From: Pseudarthrobacter sp. NamE5
Lineage (GTDB): Bacteria > Actinomycetota > Actinomycetes > Actinomycetales > Micrococcaceae
Assembly (NCBI RefSeq): GCF_005796225.1
Contig: NZ_VAHO01000013.1
Location: forward strand, 1 to 64,000
Reading direction: 5' to 3'
Length of the DNA: 64,000 nucleotides
In this document: in pieces, positions 1 to 10,460 of the stretch
How positions within the stretch are numbered: position 1 is the first letter of the stretch
Layout: the number at the start of each line of letters is the position of its first letter
Position numbers and translations under genes: made by a program
The notes under the pieces: model-generated
What the model was told of the DNA's origin: nothing
The model's input: the letters and a program-made list of their open reading frames with translations, nothing else
The model's database searches: none

Positions 1-201
1 CACCGCGGTCATGGTGCCGTGCCCGTGCCCGGTCGCGGCGAGGGACCCATACAGGTCCACCCGCAGCGAGGCCACCTCCGCCAGCACGCCGAGGCCCTTG
101 AGCTCCTCCGCAAAAACAGCAGCAGCCCGCATCGGCCCCACAGTATGCGAAGAAGAAGGCCCAATCCCGATCGAAAACAGATCAAAGACTCCAACAGCCA
201 T
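1..201 (-). CDS. sdaA: L-serine ammonia-lyase (partial, N-terminal 67 residues)
   Basis: The frame begins with an ATG whose complement lies at 199-201, preceded by an AGGAAC ribosome binding site, and runs off the window. The N-terminus reads [20 protein letters not shown] followed by VGPMRAA, the diagnostic start of the serine dehydratase beta domain (iron-sulfur, single-chain SdaA type). The enzyme converts L-serine to pyruvate and ammonia in the cytoplasm. It lies 100 bp downstream of glyA on the same strand, so the operon can carry glycine through serine to pyruvate. Only the first part of the protein is visible, so the cluster-binding cysteines cannot be checked. Confidence 0.9.
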   Translation of the reverse strand, partial: MAVGVFDLFSIGIGPSSSHTVGPMRAAAVFAEELKGLGVLAEVASLRVDLYGSLAATGHGHGTMTAV

Positions 202-230
202 GCGCTTGGTTCCTAACGACTAGTTCGTGC

Positions 231-287
231 CGAGATGGCAGTTCGCGCTAGTGTTCATCGGAATCTCTGCCGCGAACTGCCATCTCG
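231..287 (-). promoter_or_regulatory. 17-bp perfect inverted repeat between glyA and sdaA
   Basis: CGAGATGGCAGTTCGCG at 231-247 is the exact reverse complement of 271-287, with a 23-nt loop. No T-run follows on either strand, so it is not a classical intrinsic terminator. It sits 16 bp after the glyA stop and 30 bp before the sdaA start. It could be an mRNA-processing hairpin that sets different glyA and sdaA levels, an attenuator, or a protein-binding operator. Confidence 0.6.
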
Positions 288-302
288 ATGCGTGGTTTGG
301 GG

Positions 303-1613
303 TTAAAGCCCGGGGTAGAGCGGGTGGGCCTTTGCCAGCTCCTCGACGCGGTGACGCAGGCCGGAAAGGTCCGCGTCGGCGTTGGCCGTCAAAGCCTCGG
401 CGATGATGTCCGCAACCTCGCGGAAGGCAGCCTCGCCGAATCCTCGCGTAGCCAGGGCGGGCGTGCCGATGCGGAGGCCGGAGGTGACCATCGGAGGGCG
501 CGGGTCGAACGGCACGGCGTTGCGGTTGACGGTGATGTCGATCGCCGCGAGCCGGTCCTCGGCCTGCTGCCCGTCGAGCTCGCAGTTGCGGAGGTCAACG
601 AGGACCAGGTGCACGTCGGTGCCGCCGGAGACCACACTGATGCCCTTGGCGGTGACGTCCGGCTGGACCAGGCGTTCGGCGAGGATGCGGGCGCCGGCCA
701 GGACGCGCTCCTGGCGTTCCTTGAACTCGGCGGACGCGGCGATCTTGAACGCCACGGCCTTGCCCGCGATCACGTGCTCCAGAGGGCCGCCCTGCTGCCC
801 CGGGAACACAGCCGAGTTGATCTTCTTGGCGATGTCGGCGTCGTTGGTCAAGATAATGCCGCCGCGCGGACCGGCGAGGGTCTTGTGCGTGGTGGACGTG
901 GTGACGTGCGCGTGTGGGACGGGCGACGGGTGCAGCCCGGCGGCCACCAGGCCGGCGAAGTGCGCCATGTCCACCATCAGGTAGGCGCCCACGGAGTCAG
1001 CGATGCGGCGGAACTCGGCGAAGTCCAGCTGCCGGGCGTAGGCGGACCAGCCGGCCACGATCAGCGCGGGCTTGGTCTCCTGGGCGAGGCGCTCCACCTC
1101 CGCCATGTCCACGGTGTGGGTGTCCTCCCGGACGCCGTACGGGACCACGTTGTAGAGCTTGCCGGAGAAGTTGATCTTCATGCCATGGGTGAGGTGGCCG
1201 CCGTGGGCCAGGTTCAGGCCCATGATGGTGTCGCCCGGTTTGATCAGCGCGTGCATCACCGAGGCATTTGCCTGCGCCCCTGAATGCGGCTGCACGTTCG
1301 CGAACCCGGCGTCGAAGAGAGCCTTGATGCGGTCGATGGCGAGCTGTTCGATGGCGTCCACGTGCTCGCAGCCGCCATAGTAGCGCTTGCCCGGGTAGCC
1401 CTCGGCGTACTTGTTGGTCAACACGGAGCCCTGCGCCTGCATCACAGCGACGGCGGTGTGGTTCTCGGAGGCAATCATCTCCAGGCCGTCACGCTGGCGG
1501 GCGAGCTCGTCGTCGATCTTCGCGGCGATCTCCGGGTCCAGCGCGGCGAGGTCTGCGTCCAGCGACGGCGAAACCGCCTGCTCGAAGGCGGTCACGTCTG
1601 CCGGGGCGGTCAC
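303..1613 (-). CDS. glyA: Serine hydroxymethyltransferase
   Basis: A 436-residue PLP enzyme that interconverts glycine + methylene-tetrahydrofolate with serine + tetrahydrofolate. The PLP lysine lies in [13 protein letters not shown], and the conserved [16 protein letters not shown] and [11 protein letters not shown] segments are present. Length is normal for the family. The start is GTG at 1613 and overlaps the gcvH stop (GTGA), so translation is coupled. Placement behind the glycine cleavage genes means the methylene-THF made from one glycine is used to turn a second glycine into serine. Confidence 0.96.
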   Translation of the reverse strand: MTAPADVTAFEQAVSPSLDADLAALDPEIAAKIDDELARQRDGLEMIASENHTAVAVMQAQGSVLTNKYAEGYPGKRYYGGCEHVDAIEQLAIDRIKALFDAGFANVQPHSGAQANASVMHALIKPGDTIMGLNLAHGGHLTHGMKINFSGKLYNVVPYGVREDTHTVDMAEVERLAQETKPALIVAGWSAYARQLDFAEFRRIADSVGAYLMVDMAHFAGLVAAGLHPSPVPHAHVTTSTTHKTLAGPRGGIILTNDADIAKKINSAVFPGQQGGPLEHVIAGKAVAFKIAASAEFKERQERVLAGARILAERLVQPDVTAKGISVVSGGTDVHLVLVDLRNCELDGQQAEDRLAAIDITVNRNAVPFDPRPPMVTSGLRIGTPALATRGFGEAAFREVADIIAEALTANADADLSGLRHRVEELAKAHPLYPGL

Positions 1614-1993
1614 AGTTCGCCGCCGTTTGCTGAGGCGTATTCTTCAGCTGACATCAGGGGACCTTCTTCGGTGACGGAGACCTTAAAGAGCCAGCCGGCG
1701 CCATAGGGATCGTTGTTGATCAGGGCGGGGTCCGAGACTACTTCGTCGTTGATTTCCACTACTTCGCCGGTGACCGGGGCGTAGAGGTCGGAGACGGACT
1801 TGGTGGATTCCACCTCGCCGCAGGTCTCGCCGGCCGTCACGGTGGAGCCAACCTCGGGCAGGTCCACGTACACAATGTCGCCCAGGGCTTCGGCGGCCAC
1901 TGCAGAGATGCCGATGTTGGCGGGACCGGAGCCGTCAGCAGCAACCCATTCGTGCTCGGCCGAGTACTTCAGTTCAGCAACAACTTTTGCCAT
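1610..1993 (-). CDS. gcvH: Glycine cleavage system H protein
   Basis: A 127-residue lipoyl carrier. The lipoylated lysine is in [17 protein letters not shown], and the N-terminal KYSAEHEWV motif is typical. H protein shuttles the aminomethyl intermediate between GcvP and GcvT. The start is ATG at 1993 behind AAGGAAA. It is separated from gcvT by about 100 bp that carry a 32-bp tandem repeat, whereas it overlaps glyA directly. Confidence 0.96.
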   Translation of the reverse strand: MAKVVAELKYSAEHEWVAADGSGPANIGISAVAAEALGDIVYVDLPEVGSTVTAGETCGEVESTKSVSDLYAPVTGEVVEINDEVVSDPALINNDPYGAGWLFKVSVTEEGPLMSAEEYASANGGEL

Positions 1994-2020
1994 GTGTATT
2001 TCCTTAGGTTCGTGTTTGAA

Positions 2021-2098
2021 AAGTGAGAGAGCGTCGGCGCAAAAGCCGCATCAAGTGAGAGAGCGTCGGAGTGAACCCGACATCAAGTGAGAGAGCGT
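2021..2098 (-). repeat. Three-copy 32-bp tandem repeat in the gcvT-gcvH spacer
   Basis: The 14-mer AAGTGAGAGAGCGT occurs exactly at 2021-2034, 2053-2066 and 2085-2098, a strict 32-bp period. The two 18-bp spacers match at 11 of 18 positions and share their ends (CGG...CATC). On the transcribed (minus) strand the motif reads ACGCTCTCTCACTT. The third copy touches the gcvT stop codon. The first spacer can fold (CGGC...GCCG). The spacing and purine/pyrimidine bias suggest a regulatory or mRNA-processing array; what binds it is unknown. Confidence 0.75.
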
Positions 2099-3246
2099 TA
2101 TGCGGAGCGCTTGTAGAACGGGAGCTGGACCACTTCGAAGGGTTCCGGCTTGCCGCGGAGGTCGATGTCCAGGGCGGTGCCGGGTTCGGAGTGTTCGACC
2201 TCGACATAGGCCAGGGCGATCGGGTAGCCAAGCGTGGGGCTTGGCTGGCCGGAGGTCACCTCGCCCACGACGTTGCCGTCTTTGAGGACGGGGTAGTGGC
2301 TGCGGCCGGCGCGGCGGCCCAGGCCCTTGAGGCCCACGAGCCTGCGGCCGGAGGTGGAGCCGGCTCCCAGTGCATTGAGCTCGGCCAGGACTGCCCTGCC
2401 CACGAAGTCAGATTCCTTGGCCAGCGAAACCACCGGGCCGAGGCCCGCCGCGTACGGGTTTCCCTCGCGCGACAGTTCGTTGCCGTAGAGCGGCATGCCG
2501 GCTTCGAGGCGAAGCGAGTCGCGGCACGCCAGGCCTGCGGGGATGAGCCCGTGCCCGGCGCCGACTTCCAGCAGGGCCTCCCACAGTCCGGCGGCGTCCT
2601 CGTTCGGGATGTAGATCTCGAAGCCGTCCTCGCCGGTGTAGCCGGTGCGGGCCAGCAGCAGGTCCTGCACAGTGCCATTGACGGTAATCCCTACCTCAAC
2701 GGCGGCGTAGTACTTCAGTTCGGTGACCAGTGCGTGCTGTTCGGCGGGGACCAGCGTCAGCAGGATGGCTTCGGCGTTCGGTCCCTGGACCGCGATGAGG
2801 GAGGTCTCGGCGGAGACGTCGTGCACCTTGACGTTGAAGTTGGCGGCCCGCTCGGCAAGGGCCGCGGCGACTGTTGCAGCATTGCCGGCGTTGGGGACCA
2901 CCAGATACTTCGCTGTTCCGTCCGCAGCCGCAGGAAGGCGGTACGTGATGAGGTCATCGATGATGCCGCCGTCCTCCTGGCAGATCAGCGAGTACTTGGC
3001 CTTGCCTACTGCGACGGCGGACAGCTTGCCCACCAGGGCATAGTCCAGGAAGGCCCCGGCGTCGGGGCCGGTGACCCAGATTTCGCCCATGTGGGAGAGG
3101 TCGAACAGACCCGCGGCGTTGCGCACTGCGCGGTGTTCGGCCAGCTCTGAGCTGTACTTCAGGGGCATCTGCCAGCCGCCGAAGTCGGTGAAGGAGGCGC
3201 CGGCAATTTTGTGCTGCTCGTAGAGCGCGGTGTAGTTCTCAGTCAT
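2098..3246 (-). CDS. gcvT: Glycine cleavage system T protein (aminomethyltransferase)
   Basis: 382 residues, full length. The family motifs DLSHMGEIWVTGPDA near the N-terminus and GYTGEDGFEIY in the middle are present, with the C-terminal beta-barrel ending in PFYKRSA. It transfers the methylene group from the H-protein intermediate to tetrahydrofolate and releases ammonia. It starts 10 bp after the gcvP stop, so the two are co-transcribed. Confidence 0.96.
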   Translation of the reverse strand: MTENYTALYEQHKIAGASFTDFGGWQMPLKYSSELAEHRAVRNAAGLFDLSHMGEIWVTGPDAGAFLDYALVGKLSAVAVGKAKYSLICQEDGGIIDDLITYRLPAAADGTAKYLVVPNAGNAATVAAALAERAANFNVKVHDVSAETSLIAVQGPNAEAILLTLVPAEQHALVTELKYYAAVEVGITVNGTVQDLLLARTGYTGEDGFEIYIPNEDAAGLWEALLEVGAGHGLIPAGLACRDSLRLEAGMPLYGNELSREGNPYAAGLGPVVSLAKESDFVGRAVLAELNALGAGSTSGRRLVGLKGLGRRAGRSHYPVLKDGNVVGEVTSGQPSPTLGYPIALAYVEVEHSEPGTALDIDLRGKPEPFEVVQLPFYKRSA

Positions 3247-3255
3247 CGGAAGTCC

Positions 3256-6108
<2,853 letters not shown>

Positions 6109-6129
6109 GAGAGGAACTCCATAATTCAG

Positions 6130-6147
6130 GTGGGGCCTTAGCCCCAC
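6130..6147 (-). promoter_or_regulatory. Hairpin just ahead of the gcvP ribosome binding site
   Basis: GTGGGGC / GCCCCAC arms (6130-6136 and 6141-6147) with a 4-nt loop lie between the glycine riboswitch and the GGAG of gcvP. There is no T-run. It is probably part of the riboswitch expression platform, or a stem that keeps the ribosome binding site exposed. This is inference from position. Confidence 0.5.
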
Positions 6148-6177
6148 GTTGATTCGGGTTCCTCCCCGCTCTGTATT

Positions 6178-6360
6178 GGACCTGAGAGTTTTGTAGTGCC
6201 CTGCTGTTCAGCGGGGCGCCACTTGCACCGTCGGTGAGCCCGGTTGCCCGGACTGCTTTCCAGAGTTGCCTTGCCGCGGCGGTACGTGGGCCTGAGAGAT
6301 TCCTGGGGAGGATTTGCTCCTACGGCGCCTGCTGAACGTACCGGCAGGACTCTCCCGCCG
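6178..6360 (-). ncRNA. Tandem glycine riboswitch
   Basis: On the minus strand, aptamer 1 (6360 to about 6289) starts GGGAGAGTCC, contains GCGCCGTAGGAGCAAATCC and closes with AATCTCTCAGGC. Aptamer 2 (about 6274 to 6178) begins ACTCTGGAAAGCAG and closes with AAAACTCTCAGGTCC. This is the two-aptamer gcvT motif, which binds glycine. It is the 5' leader of the gcvP-T-H-glyA operon and is expected to raise expression when glycine is abundant. Confidence 0.95.
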
Positions 6361-6457
6361 CAGATCATAAGCACGTGCCACTGGTCGGTGACACGGCTCA
6401 CACCGTACAGGGTTGCGGGGCGGGAAGCAAATTTGCTCGCCACTTTGAGGCGGATGT

Positions 6458-6483
6458 ACGACGGCGGGAGGCACCGCCGTCGT
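6458..6483. repeat. GACGACGGCGGG hairpin, copy 1
   Basis: ACGACGGCGG at 6458-6467 and CCGCCGTCGT at 6474-6483, a perfect 10-bp stem with a 6-nt loop. Unlike most copies it lies between divergent genes (the gcv operon leader and the FAA hydrolase), where no transcript is expected to end. Confidence 0.75.
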
Positions 6484-6582
6484 GCGCCTCACCTGCAGCA
6501 AAACCTTATTCGCTGCCCCGTCCGCAAGCTGGCTTATGATTCCCACAGTGACTCCGGCTACCCATGGAAAGAGGTATCACGC

Positions 6583-7809
6583 GTGCCCCCATGCCAACCG
6601 TCAGGTACCGCCCGCACAGAGGCGAACACCAACCCCCCGTCAGTCCTCCCCAATGATGCCGATTCGGCACTCCTGATCGGCCGGATCTGGGACGTGGAGA
6701 CGTCCGGCCCGCACGTGGTCGCGATCCAGGGCGGTGACGTCTTTGACCTCCGGCCCCTCGCTGAAACGGTCTCGGAACTGCTGGAGCGTCCCAGCTTGGT
6801 GGCCGATGTGCGCGCAGCGATGACGGCGAGGCGATGGACGGCGGCGGAAGTCATCGAAGCCTCGCTGGCCCGCGACAGGACCCGGCCGCACCTGCTGGCG
6901 CCCGTGGACCTGCAGGTCATCAAGGCCTGCGGCGTGACATTCGTGGACAGCATGATCGAGCGGGTGATCGAGGAGCGCTGCGGCGGTGACGCCAGCCGGG
7001 CGCAGCAGGCCCGCGAGCTGGTGGCCAAGGCGCTGGGCGGCAGCATCACCGCCATCCGCCCGGGCTCCGCCGAAGCTGCCGAGGCGAAGAAGGTGCTGAT
7101 CCAGGAAGGGCTGTGGTCGCAGTACCTTGAGGTGGGCATCGGCCCGGACCCGGAGGTGTTTACCAAGGCGCCTGTGCTGTCCTCGGTGGGGCTCGGTGCG
7201 CAGGTGGGAATTCCCTCGTTCTCGCACTGGAACAACCCGGAACCGGAGCTGGTGCTGGTGTCCACGTCCCAAGGCTCCGTGGTGGGCGCGATGCTGGGCA
7301 ATGACGTCAATCTGCGCGACGTTGAAGGCCGGAGCGCCCTGCTGCTGGGCAAGGCGAAGGACAACAATGCGTCAAGCGCGCTGGGGCCCTTCATCCGGCT
7401 GTTCGACGGCGACTTCACCCTCGACACGCTCCGCGACGAAGAAATCCTGCTGCGGGTGGAGGGTGAGGACGGCTACGTGCTGGAGGGCCGGAATTCCGTG
7501 GGGCGGATCAGCCGGCCCTTCGAGGAACTGGTGGCAGCAACCCGTGGGCGGCACCACCAGTACCCGGATGGGTTCGCGCTCTACACCGGCACGCTCTTCG
7601 CCCCGACGCAGGACCGGGACGAGCCGGGGCAGGGTTTCACCCACCATCTGGGAGACGTTGTGACCATCAGCAGCCGGCACCTGGGCGCGCTCATCAACCA
7701 GGTGGGCCGTACCGAGGAACTGCCGGAATGGTCGTTCGGGCTACGCCAGCTGTTCGACTACCTGCACCGGCAGCGCCAGCTCACCAGGTCCTGGTCTTAT
7801 GGCGGCTAG
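6583..7809 (+). CDS. Fumarylacetoacetate hydrolase family protein
   Basis: About 408 residues from GTG 6583, chosen because GGAAAGAGG lies eight bases upstream; an open frame continues further 5' but without a ribosome binding site. The C-terminal half carries the FAH fold signature (EPELVLVSTSQGSVVGAMLGND, NLRDVEGRSALLLGKAKDNN), the metal-binding region of FAA hydrolases and 2-keto-3-deoxy acid dehydratases. Actinobacterial members of this length are often annotated simply as FAA hydrolase family; the substrate cannot be told from sequence. It is transcribed away from the gcv operon and overlaps the next, convergent gene by 4 bp. Confidence 0.85.
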   Translation: MPPCQPSGTARTEANTNPPSVLPNDADSALLIGRIWDVETSGPHVVAIQGGDVFDLRPLAETVSELLERPSLVADVRAAMTARRWTAAEVIEASLARDRTRPHLLAPVDLQVIKACGVTFVDSMIERVIEERCGGDASRAQQARELVAKALGGSITAIRPGSAEAAEAKKVLIQEGLWSQYLEVGIGPDPEVFTKAPVLSSVGLGAQVGIPSFSHWNNPEPELVLVSTSQGSVVGAMLGNDVNLRDVEGRSALLLGKAKDNNASSALGPFIRLFDGDFTLDTLRDEEILLRVEGEDGYVLEGRNSVGRISRPFEELVAATRGRHHQYPDGFALYTGTLFAPTQDRDEPGQGFTHHLGDVVTISSRHLGALINQVGRTEELPEWSFGLRQLFDYLHRQRQLTRSWSYGG

Positions 7810-8120
7810 GAATCCCTCCGGGCGCGGCGGCCCTTTTGGCCAAGCCTGTACCCCGCCCAGAACGCGAGCATGAGCAGGCCCACCACGGCGATGGCCAGGC
7901 CCGCCTGCGTGCCGGGGCTGAGGAAGGCCATGCCTGTTCCGGCGAAGGGCTGGTTGCTCAACGGCGCGTAGGAGAACCAGCCGATGTAGGTGTTGCGGTT
8001 GATCCAAGCGATGATCATCCCCGCCAGGGCTACGGCGAGCCCCGTTACCGGCAGGACCACACCCGCAAGCCGGGCCGGTTTCGGCGGTTTGTGTTCTTCA
8101 GGCGTGCTGTTCTCCCCCAT
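7806..8120 (-). CDS. Small two-helix membrane protein
   Basis: 104 residues with two hydrophobic segments, LAGVVLPVTGLAVALAGMII (about residues 18-37) and AGLAIAVVGLLMLAFWAGY (about 73-91), separated by a loop rich in aromatic residues and ending in a basic tail. No family is recognised. It converges on the FAA hydrolase gene with a 4-bp overlap at the stops. The start is ATG at 8120. Confidence 0.7.
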   Translation of the reverse strand: MGENSTPEEHKPPKPARLAGVVLPVTGLAVALAGMIIAWINRNTYIGWFSYAPLSNQPFAGTGMAFLSPGTQAGLAIAVVGLLMLAFWAGYRLGQKGRRARRDS

Positions 8121-8242
8121 GCAGGCGAGTCTAGCCCTGCTGGTAGTCGGCGGCCGGGAACAACTGCGCCGCTTATCCCGTTGGCATCCCTACGACCCGC
8201 GGCGCACTCACAGTGCGGCAGCACGCAACGAAAGGGACCAAC

Positions 8243-8527
8243 ATGGTCAGGGCCATCTGGAACGGAAAAGTCGTCGCCGAATCCACGGACACCGTGGTGG
8301 TGGAGGGCAACCATTACTTCCCGCGCGACGCCGTCAACGCCGGCTACCTGCGGGACAGCGACCTGTATTCGGTCTGCCCGTGGAAGGGCAGGGCGAGCTA
8401 CCACACGCTGGAAGTGGACGGGAAGCTGAACGTGGATGCGGCCTGGTTTGATCCCGATCCTAAACCACGCGCGAAGCAGATCGAGGACCGGATCGCGTTC
8501 TGGCGCGGCGTGACCATCGAGGACTAA
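8243..8527 (+). CDS. DUF427 domain-containing protein
   Basis: 94 residues starting MVRAIWNGKVVAES; the ATG at 8243 has AAAGGGA upstream. The pattern (IWNGKVVAES, EGNHYFP near residues 28-34, YSVCPWKGRASYH near 50-62) matches the DUF427 beta-fold family of small cytoplasmic proteins whose function is unknown. An in-frame upstream ATG at 8213 lacks a ribosome binding site. A hairpin of the local family follows 35 bp after the stop. Confidence 0.88.
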   Translation: MVRAIWNGKVVAESTDTVVVEGNHYFPRDAVNAGYLRDSDLYSVCPWKGRASYHTLEVDGKLNVDAAWFDPDPKPRAKQIEDRIAFWRGVTIED

Positions 8528-8561
8528 CAGAGTCCTCACCCAAGGCGATAACTACAAAGCG

Positions 8562-8598
8562 AGCGGACGACGGCGGGACCTCCTGCCGTCGTCCGCTT
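8562..8598. terminator. GACGACGGCGGG hairpin, copy 2 (after DUF427 gene)
   Basis: AGCGGACGACGGC pairs with GCCGTCGTCCGCT across a short loop, followed by TT. It lies between the DUF427 stop and the ribosome binding site of the next gene and probably terminates transcription. Confidence 0.75.
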
Positions 8599-8689
8599 CA
8601 GTTGGGAGGGGGTACGGCAGGGGTACCGGCCGCAGATTCCGAGCGGTAGCGTGAAGAGCAGGCCAACGCCATTCGAGGAGGAATCCGGC

Positions 8690-9234
8690 ATGGAAGTTGT
8701 CAGCATTGAAACGCCCCAGCTCGGCGACCGCACCTATCTGGTCCATGACGGCGAGGTGGGCATCGTCATCGATCCCCAGCGGGACACGGACCGGGTGGAC
8801 AAAAACAGCTGACGCTTGTGGGCGAGCGCCAGGATGTTGAAAACGCCATCCGCGACCTGTCCCGCATCGGCATCGACAGCCCGGATGCAGCCGTCGGCAA
8901 AGGCCCCCAGGACCTGGCCCCAGGTGCGCCCAGCACCTCCTACCAAAGCGTCGGCTGGCAGGAGGTGCTGCAGAAACCGCAGGATGAACGCATCCTCGAC
9001 GTCCGGCGTACCGACGAATTCGAGAAATCCCACATCGAAGGGGCGGTCAACATCCCGGTCCACGAGCTGCTCTGGCGGATGGACGACGTGTCTGACGGAC
9101 GGCTCTGGGTGCACTGCGGATCCGGGTACCGCTCGGCCGTGGCGGCGAGCCTGCTGCAGCGCGCCGGACGGGACGTGGTCCACGTTGACGGCAAGTTTAA
9201 GGACGCGAAAAAGGCCGGCCTGGCCACGGTGTGA
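8690..9234 (+). pseudogene. MBL-fold hydrolase/rhodanese fusion, internally deleted
   Basis: The first 40 codons (8690-8812, good GAGGAGGAAT ribosome binding site) read MEVVSIETPQLGDRTYLVHD and IDPQRDTDRVD, the start of a metallo-beta-lactamase/rhodanese fusion. It then ends KNS-stop, and from about 8809 a different frame continues LTLVGERQDVENAIRDL and a complete rhodanese domain with active-site cysteine in VHCGSGYRS. The HxHxDH zinc-site core and much of the MBL domain are missing (intact relatives are roughly 450 residues), so this is an internal deletion with a frameshift. The rhodanese part (GTG 8818 to 9234) could still be made alone. Confidence 0.8.
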
Positions 9235-9283
9235 GGCCCGACCGGCCAGCAGATGCAGTGGTGAGTGCATGCAGTGGCAAGCT

Positions 9284-9311
9284 GACGACGGCGCCCCCTC
9301 CCGCCGTCGTC
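9284..9311. terminator. GACGACGGCGGG hairpin, copy 3
   Basis: GACGACGGCG at 9284-9293 pairs with CGCCGTCGTC at 9302-9311. It lies 50 bp after the rhodanese remnant and is probably its terminator. Confidence 0.7.
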
Positions 9312-9364
9312 CATTCCGTCCGGCGACCCCCGGCCCAGCCCGCTGGCCACCCAGGTGCTAAGTA

Positions 9365-9382
9365 TGCTTACGATAATAAGCA
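9365..9382 (+). promoter_or_regulatory. Inverted repeat upstream of the PfkB kinase gene
   Basis: TGCTTA-CGATAA-TAAGCA, 6-bp arms, lies in the AT-rich stretch about 110 bp upstream of the kinase start. It is in the position of a promoter/operator. The TATGCTTA element also recalls the ATGCTTATTATTG stretch in the promoter region at 24650. Confidence 0.4.
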
Positions 9383-9432
9383 ACCTGTCCGCACGATGAC
9401 GGCCGGAGGATTCCGGCGGGAAAGAGGTAACC

Positions 9433-9486
9433 ATGTCCGCGTTTCCTGTTGCATACCTGAAGGCGGGTGAACCATGGGGTCCGTAG
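9433..9486 (+). CDS. Possible 17-codon upstream ORF overlapping the PfkB kinase start
   Basis: ATG 9433 follows a strong GGGAAAGAGGTAACC ribosome binding site and encodes MSAFPVAYLKAGEPWGP, ending 13 bases inside the kinase gene in another frame. This site is better than the one for the kinase itself (GAAGGCGGGTGAACC), so the kinase may be translated by termination-reinitiation. It could be a leader peptide or chance. Confidence 0.4.
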   Translation: MSAFPVAYLKAGEPWGP

Positions 9487-10460
9487 TGATCTTTGCTCCA
9501 TCCCCCGTCCTGACTGTCACGGTGGAGGAAGTGGACGGCACCCCCGACATCCACATCCACGCCGGCGGCCAAGGGGTCTGGCAGGCCCGCATGTTGAAGG
9601 CCCTGGGCGCCGAAGTGACCATGTGCGGGGTCTTCTCCGGCGAAACCGGACGCATCCTGAAGCACCTGATTGACGATGAGGGAGTCACAGTGCTGCCTGT
9701 TTCCGGTGAAGGGAACAGCGGGGCCTATGTGCATGACCGCCGCAGCGGTGAGCGCGATGTGGTGGCCGAATCGCCCGGCCACCGGCTGACGCGCCACGAG
9801 CTGGACGAACTCTACGGCCTGACGCTGCAGGCGGGGATGAAGGCGGGGACCGTGATCCTCAGCGGCACCGGCCGGGAGGATTCGGTGCCGCCGGACATGT
9901 ATCGGCGGCTCACTGCCGACCTGCGCACCGCCGGATGCACCGTGGTCGCTGACCTCGCGGGCGAGAGGCTGAAGGGCATCCTGGCGGGGAAGCCGTCGGT
10001 GGTGAAGATGTCCGACTCAGAGGTTGTGGACAGTGGCCGTGCCAGCGCTTCGGAAACAGATCAGCTGGTTGAAGCGATGCACGCCCTCGCGGCGGAGGGG
10101 GCGGAATCGGTAATCATCACCCGTGCCAAGCTGCCCTCCCTGTTCCTCAGCGACGGTGAGATCAGCGAAATCCACGTCCCGCAGTTTGAACCCGTGGAAA
10201 CCAGTGGCGCCGGCGATTCGCTCACCGCCGGGGTGGCCGCAGTACTGGCCGACCGCGGAAGCCTGCACGATGCCGTTGTCCTGGGCACGGCGGCAGGCGC
10301 CCACAACGTCACGCGTCACGGCCTGGGTTCCGGCGAGGCGTCGGCGATCCGTGAAGTCGCCAAGCTCGTCAGGATTATTGCGCTCGGTGATACGAGTGAA
10401 GACGAACCGGCAGAACAGCTGAGCCCCGACGAGCTGGCACGAAAGGTCAGGAAATCATGA
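9474..10460 (+). CDS. PfkB-family sugar kinase (1-phosphofructokinase-like)
   Basis: 328 residues. The PfkB N-terminal sugar-binding glycine motif appears as IHAGGQGVWQARMLKALGA, with Q replacing the usual K of GGKG. The C-terminal ATP/catalytic motif ETSGAGDSLTAGVAA carries the general-base aspartate. The fold suits phosphorylation of a phosphosugar or tagatose/fructose derivative; the exact substrate is unknown. The stop overlaps the surE start by 4 bp, so the kinase and a nucleotidase/phosphatase are made together. Confidence 0.8.
   Translation: MGSVVIFAPSPVLTVTVEEVDGTPDIHIHAGGQGVWQARMLKALGAEVTMCGVFSGETGRILKHLIDDEGVTVLPVSGEGNSGAYVHDRRSGERDVVAESPGHRLTRHELDELYGLTLQAGMKAGTVILSGTGREDSVPPDMYRRLTADLRTAGCTVVADLAGERLKGILAGKPSVVKMSDSEVVDSGRASASETDQLVEAMHALAAEGAESVIITRAKLPSLFLSDGEISEIHVPQFEPVETSGAGDSLTAGVAAVLADRGSLHDAVVLGTAAGAHNVTRHGLGSGEASAIREVAKLVRIIALGDTSEDEPAEQLSPDELARKVRKS

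Noticed and set aside
288..1283. 331-codon plus-strand frame across glyA
   Set aside because: Antisense shadow of the high-GC glyA gene; no ribosome binding site and no protein family.
6109..6147. Longer gcvP start at 6147
   Set aside because: It would lie in the riboswitch tail/hairpin and has no ribosome binding site; 6108 has GGAG.
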